Assembly: GCA_030145015.1 (NCBI GenBank)
Contig: JAQYWI010000197.1
Location: 1 to 9,775 of the forward strand
DNA from: Desulfobacterales bacterium
GTDB lineage: Bacteria; Desulfobacterota; Desulfobacteria; Desulfobacterales; JAHEIW01
DNA: 9,775 nt
Reading direction: 5' to 3'
Part shown: piece after piece, positions 6,438 through 9,775 of the stretch
How positions within the stretch are numbered: position 1 is the stretch's first letter
Layout of the letters: each line of letters begins with the position of its first letter
Program-made: the position numbers and the translations under genes
Notes under the pieces: model-generated
Seen by the model: only the letters and a program-made list of their open reading frames with translations
Databases searched by the model: none
What the model was told of the DNA's origin: nothing

Positions 6438-9143
6438 TATTTTTTGGTAAATGTTATTCAAATAATCCGTAAGTGTCTGGGGGATGGTTCTCGTCAATTA
6501 TTACCTCTATCCAAATGGTTCAGGGTTTGCGGTTCAGACTTCAGGGTAAATCCTACCCTTAAGCGACAATCAACGCCACAAAGGGCTCAGTGCTCAGTCT
6601 CCTCGACCAGACTTGGCACAGGCCCCAGTCCTCGATACTTTAAACTTATCCTTTTTCTCCTTATACCTTGTACCCTATACCTTATACCTGCAACTTTACC
6701 TGCTGCGTATGCAGCCGATCTCACGCTTGCGTGGGATCCAAATACGGAATCAGGGATCGCCGGTTATAAAACCTACTGGGGTCCCTCCAGCGGTAATTAT
6801 ACCGCCAGCAAGGATGTTGGAAACACTACATCCACCACGATTACGGGATTGGATGAAGGCAATACCTATTATATTGCCGTCACCGCCTATAATGGCGACG
6901 GCAATGAAAGCGATTTTTCCGAAGAAGTTGTTCATACCATAGCTGCTCAAAACCGCCAGCCGAACAGGCCGACTGTTCCGTCAGGCCCTTCAAGCGGATA
7001 TCCAAATACCGGATACGATTTTACAACTTCAGCATCAGACCCGGATAGCGATCTGCTGGATTATAGATTTGATTGGGGCGATGGCACCGTATCAGCCTGG
7101 GGGGGTGCTTCTTCCCGGACCCATTCCTGGTCCTCCACAGGTAATTTCTGCGTGAAAGCGCAAGCCCAGGACCCCGCTGCTGCAATATCGGAGTGGTCAC
7201 AATGTCATACCATCAACATTGCCGTTAGCGCTTATTCGATAACAGCTTCGGCAGGTGCCCACGGCACTATCTCCCCCTCGGGCAATGTGACAGTCAATGA
7301 TGGTGCCAACCAATCATTTACCATCACCCCGGACCAGGGCTATTATGTCTCAAATGTTCTGGTAGACAATGCTTCAGTCGGTGCCACAACCCTGTACAAT
7401 TTCAATAATGTGACTCAGGATCATACGATCACGGCAAGTTTCGCTTTGAACAACCAGGTGCCCAATGCGAATGCCGGTGCTGATCAAACAAAGTCGGTCA
7501 GTGACACTGTCACTTTGGACGGCAGCGGCTCCAGTGACGCCGATGGTGATTCACTGACTTTTAGCTGGTCTTTTTTCTCAAAGCCCGGCGGCAGCAGCGC
7601 AACGCTTTCCAGCACAACCGCCGCCAGACCCACTTTTGAAGTGGATGCCTCCGGCAGTTACGTAGTGCAACTGACCGTTTACGACGGCGCAGCCAACAGC
7701 AAACCCGATACGGTCACGATTTCTACGGCTCAGGACAGTGATAATGATGGCGTGCCCGATGATCAGGATGCATTCCCATCGGATTCGACCGAAACCATTG
7801 ATACGGACGGTGACGGGATCGGCAACAACGCCGACACAGATGATGACAACGACAAAATGCCGGATGCGTGGGAGAATCAGTACGGTTTTGACCCCTTGAT
7901 CGATGATGCATCCGACGATTCGGATGGAGACGGCCGCAGCAATCTGGATGAATTTTATGTCGGCAGCGACCCGGTGGTTCACCAGGACAATTTTGAACCC
8001 GATGCGCCCGCGCTAACGACACCTGTTAATCAGCAGGTCATGGAATTAACGCCGGCGTTGGAAACAAATCAATTCTCTGACCCGGATCCCGGCGACTTCC
8101 ATTCGGCTACGCAATGGAAAATCTACAGGGAATCCGACAATGCCTGTATTTTCGATATCACCAGTGAATATTCTCTGACCAATCTGGAGGTGCCCAAGCT
8201 GATTTTAAACGCGAACGCAGACTATATCTGGCAGGCCAGATATTATGACAACCACGGCGCGCCGTCTGTCTGGTCCGAGACCGGGTCCTTTTCCACCGCA
8301 GCCGATCCCGACGATACCGACAGCAATGGGATACCCGATGAACAGGAAGTAGCAACACCTTCTGACCTTGATGGTGACGGAACCCTGGACTCAGATCAAG
8401 ATACGATAAAATGTGTAACAACCGGTGACGGCAAAGCACTGGGGCTCAGTTTTGACGGTTCCGGCAACGTTGATGAAATCGAATTCATATCAGCTGAGAA
8501 CGAGGACGGCGCTCAAATGATTGCCAGTGCGGCAGGCAGCCCCGAATATTTCCCGTTTGGATTGATCAATTTTAAATTACGCATGAATCAACCCGGAGAT
8601 CAGGCCGTAATCACCGTCTATTTTTCAGAGCCTGCACCGGCGGGCGGCCGCTGGCTTAAATATGACCCCATCGAGGCGACCTGGACGGATTATACCAGCC
8701 AGACTGAAATTAGCGCAGATCGCCAATCCATAACCCTTTATCTTGAAGATGGCGGAGACGGAGATGCCGACGGCACGGTAAACGGAATCATCGTCGATCC
8801 TTCCGGCCTGGCTGTTTCTTCTTCCTCCCTGAGTTCCGGCGGCAGCAGCGGCGGCGCTGGCAGTTCTTTCAGCTTGGCCGACGGCATTCCCTACGTCAAC
8901 GGGTGTTTTATCTCAACAGCATCCTCGCCCCCCCAGGGAAAAAAGGCTTCCCATGTCTATATCTGGAATCAAATCCGCGGCCGGGAGCTGGCTATGCTAT
9001 TGATGCTGTTAGTTCTGCTGAAGGGCTTTGCAATTATCATTAAACGCGGAAGACAAAGATGGGTGGAAACACAACGCCAGTACGAGAAGTATCAAGAACA
9101 AGGTACCAGATTCACCGCCAGGGATTTAATGAGCAAAGGATAA
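6435..9143 (+). CDS. Large exported multidomain surface protein (FN3/PKD/TSP3, choice-of-anchor U, CFI-box-like C-terminus)
   Basis: Probable adhesin or matrix protein, exported and held by a C-terminal helix. I choose TTG at 6435 (902 residues) because GGAGG lies seven bases upstream; in-frame ATG 6411 and GTG 6390 lack one. Residues 1-65 are an odd pre-leader with no recognised domain, followed by a Sec-type signal peptide (about 66-93, cleavage after AYA). In order: FN3-like domain (94-169), PKD-like domain with FDWGDG (175-265), InlB B-repeat-like domain (267-336), second PKD-like domain (341-431), thrombospondin type 3 Asp-rich calcium motifs such as DSDNDGVPDDQD (434-515), FN3-like segment (520-621), further calcium motifs (624-657), choice-of-anchor-U-like domain (668-793), Ser/Gly linker (794-813). 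CFISTAS (824-830) resembles the CFI box (usually CFIATAA). A membrane helix (about 852-869) and an unusually long basic tail of about 33 residues follow. It is preceded by a sigma-54 promoter and GEMM-I riboswitch. Ligand and exact function are unknown. Confidence 0.88.
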   Translation: MYFLVNVIQIIRKCLGDGSRQLLPLSKWFRVCGSDFRVNPTLKRQSTPQRAQCSVSSTRLGTGPSPRYFKLILFLLIPCTLYLIPATLPAAYAADLTLAWDPNTESGIAGYKTYWGPSSGNYTASKDVGNTTSTTITGLDEGNTYYIAVTAYNGDGNESDFSEEVVHTIAAQNRQPNRPTVPSGPSSGYPNTGYDFTTSASDPDSDLLDYRFDWGDGTVSAWGGASSRTHSWSSTGNFCVKAQAQDPAAAISEWSQCHTINIAVSAYSITASAGAHGTISPSGNVTVNDGANQSFTITPDQGYYVSNVLVDNASVGATTLYNFNNVTQDHTITASFALNNQVPNANAGADQTKSVSDTVTLDGSGSSDADGDSLTFSWSFFSKPGGSSATLSSTTAARPTFEVDASGSYVVQLTVYDGAANSKPDTVTISTAQDSDNDGVPDDQDAFPSDSTETIDTDGDGIGNNADTDDDNDKMPDAWENQYGFDPLIDDASDDSDGDGRSNLDEFYVGSDPVVHQDNFEPDAPALTTPVNQQVMELTPALETNQFSDPDPGDFHSATQWKIYRESDNACIFDITSEYSLTNLEVPKLILNANADYIWQARYYDNHGAPSVWSETGSFSTAADPDDTDSNGIPDEQEVATPSDLDGDGTLDSDQDTIKCVTTGDGKALGLSFDGSGNVDEIEFISAENEDGAQMIASAAGSPEYFPFGLINFKLRMNQPGDQAVITVYFSEPAPAGGRWLKYDPIEATWTDYTSQTEISADRQSITLYLEDGGDGDADGTVNGIIVDPSGLAVSSSSLSSGGSSGGAGSSFSLADGIPYVNGCFISTASSPPQGKKASHVYIWNQIRGRELAMLLMLLVLLKGFAIIIKRGRQRWVETQRQYEKYQEQGTRFTARDLMSKG
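6517..6598 (+). repeat. Heptanucleotide repeats in the leader region
   Basis: GGTTCAG, GGTTTGC, GGTTCAG, ACTTCAG and GGTAAAT run in register at 7-base spacing (6517-6551). GCTCAGT is perfectly doubled at 6585-6598. Both lie in the codons between the start and the signal peptide, which look more like untranslated leader than conserved coding sequence. Confidence 0.5.
6661..6688 (+). repeat. Heptanucleotide tandem repeat encoding the signal-peptide core
   Basis: Four 7-base units, TTATACC, TTGTACC, CTATACC and TTATACC, lie in tandem and encode the hydrophobic core LIPCTLYLIP of the signal peptide. The unit is not a multiple of three, so gain or loss of one copy would shift the reading frame. 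The repeat is hydrophobic in other frames too. Confidence 0.7.
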
Positions 9144-9157
9144 TGTCTAATCTCATA

Positions 9158-9248
9158 TTTTTTGACAGGATTTACAGGATTGTTTGGATTATTTATCTTT
9201 TCCAGTTTCCAGATGAAACTGGAAAAACCCAATCCGCCTGACGGCGGA
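9158..9248 (+). repeat. ACAGGATT-iteron two-hairpin element, copy B
   Basis: It begins 14 bases after the surface-protein stop with TTTTTTGACAGGATTTACAG and a third GGATT unit. Hairpin 1 is TTTTCCAGTTTC (9198-9209), loop CAGAT, GAAACTGGAAAA (9215-9226), 12 pairs with a stem unlike copies A and D. After AACCCAATC comes hairpin 2, TCCGCC (9233-9238), loop TGAC, GGCGGA (9243-9248). It is inverted relative to copy C. Confidence 0.75.
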
Positions 9249-9298
9249 AAAAAATTGTATATAACATAGGATACCCCAATCTTGCTTTATGAATGGAG

Positions 9299-9333
9299 AA
9301 AGGCGGTTCTGAAGATGAACCGCCTTTTCTTTT
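9299..9333 (+). terminator. Rho-independent terminator of the surface-protein gene
   Basis: AAAGGCGGTTC (9299-9309) pairs with GAACCGCCTTT (9317-9327) in an 11-pair stem with a 7-base loop, followed directly by TCTTTTT. It lies 156 bases after the stop at 9143, inside the B/C inverted pair. The reverse direction has only a short T run. Confidence 0.9.
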
Positions 9334-9381
9334 TAGAGAGGAAAAAGTTTACCTAAAGCTTGATTGGCTCAGAAGTGAGCT

Positions 9382-9477
9382 TCCGCCGTAAGGCGGATTG
9401 GGTTTTCTCACTTCCATCCGGGAAGTGAGAAAGAATAAAAAAAATCCTAAAAATCCTGTTAATCCTGTCTAAAAAAA
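9382..9477 (-). repeat. ACAGGATT-iteron two-hairpin element, copy C (inverted relative to B)
   Basis: Read on the minus strand: T run, AGACAGGATTAACAGGATT plus a third unit, then hairpin 1, whose 23 bases (9407-9429) are the exact reverse complement of copy A's 1731-1753. The AACCCAATC spacer and hairpin 2 TCCGCC/GGCGGA (9382-9387 with 9392-9397) follow. Copies A and C are therefore closest in sequence although 7.6 kb apart. Confidence 0.75.
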
Positions 9478-9775
9478 TTAATAATAATGAATCTCAATCC
9501 ACAAATCAAAATTATCATTCCGACAACAAAGCCAAAAAACCAAAAAACAGACCCCGAATCGAAACTCAGCGAATCAACGAAACAGCTCGTGACAACAACA
9601 GCACCGCTCCTGTTTGATCGTCTGTCCTCTTCCCGGTTGCCGCTAAAGGATGCGAATACCACAGTCTGGGTCCCTGAAAAATGGTACACCTGCACCTCGA
9701 TCAATGCCGGGTTTGAGGCCGCATGATTCACTCTGGAGTCCGGCACCATCCACCCTTCCCCGCCGGGCAAGACAT
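9459..9775 (-). CDS. Possible C-terminal part of a membrane-anchored protein, running off the right edge
   Basis: A minus-strand frame is open from the window edge to TAA at 9459, about 105 codons, with no start required inside the window. I do not recognise the family. The visible part has a polar stretch (NHAASNPALIEVQVYHFSG), then a hydrophobic segment rich in Phe, Val, Ile and Gly (near 9480-9550) that could span the membrane, ending FFRQD. Third codon positions are GC-rich in the half nearest the edge, which favours this strand. The last codons and the stop come from the iterons of repeat copy C. A 79-codon frame on the opposite strand competes for the same bases; I judge it less likely because it looks like the antisense of a membrane segment. 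Confidence 0.33.
   Translation of the reverse strand, partial: VLPGGEGWMVPDSRVNHAASNPALIEVQVYHFSGTQTVVFASFSGNREEDRRSNRSGAVVVTSCFVDSLSFDSGSVFWFFGFVVGMIILICGLRFIIINFFRQD

Noticed and set aside
6613..6942. 109-codon plus-strand frame with a hydrophobic start, overlapping the surface protein
   Set aside because: The 7-base repeat is hydrophobic in every frame; the rest is the shadow of the FN3-coding frame, which has the real domains.
9487..9726. 79-codon plus-strand open frame
   Set aside because: It has no ribosome-binding site; its Lys/Pro/Asn-rich first half looks like the antisense of a hydrophobic segment.

Overview
The window looks like a chromosomal segment from a Gram-negative bacterium of the Desulfobacterota (sulfate-reducer type), probably an uncultured Desulfobacteraceae or Desulfosarcinaceae relative. 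This rests on the gene set, not on a database match: a sigma-54 enhancer-binding regulator, a fused ATP sulfurylase/APS kinase, a GEMM-I (cyclic-di-GMP type) riboswitch behind a sigma-54 promoter, and a large exported protein ending in choice-of-anchor-U and CFI-box-CTERM-like regions. Moderate GC genes are separated by long AT-rich, repeat-packed gaps.

Layout. The left part is on the minus strand. At 264-1652 is an NtrC-family response regulator interrupted by one in-frame amber codon (936-938). At 1981-2952 is galE (UDP-glucose 4-epimerase). At 3248-4963 is a fused sulfate adenylyltransferase/adenylylsulfate kinase that would make PAPS. A gene-free stretch of about 1.2 kb follows (4979-6179). 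On the plus strand, a sigma-54 -24/-12 promoter (6180-6195) leads into a GEMM-I riboswitch (about 6243-6333). A roughly 900-residue exported multidomain protein comes next (FN3, PKD, InlB-like, thrombospondin type 3, choice-of-anchor U, degenerate CFI-box, C-terminal membrane helix), ending at 9143 and followed by an intrinsic terminator at 9299-9333. At the right edge a minus-strand reading frame with a C-terminal membrane segment may be the tail of another exported protein.

How it fits together (inference). The surface protein is probably a calcium-stabilised adhesin or matrix component. Its synthesis would need an activated sigma-54 polymerase and a suitable level of a cyclic dinucleotide. 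GalE and PAPS synthesis suit surface glycan assembly and sulfation, but no glycosyltransferase or sulfotransferase is present to prove it. The local sigma-54 activator, if not a sequencing artefact, is broken.

The most unusual feature is between the genes. The gaps are filled with short motifs iterated three or four times at a 9-base period. Four sequence families occur (ACAGGATTA, CGCAGATTA, CTCTGTGAA and TAGTTCAAT types), each present as an inverted pair. One family also carries two hairpins per copy whose stems differ between copies by compensatory changes while the loop stays nearly constant. A different, 7-base periodicity runs through the leader and signal-peptide codons of the surface protein, where a change of one unit would shift the reading frame.
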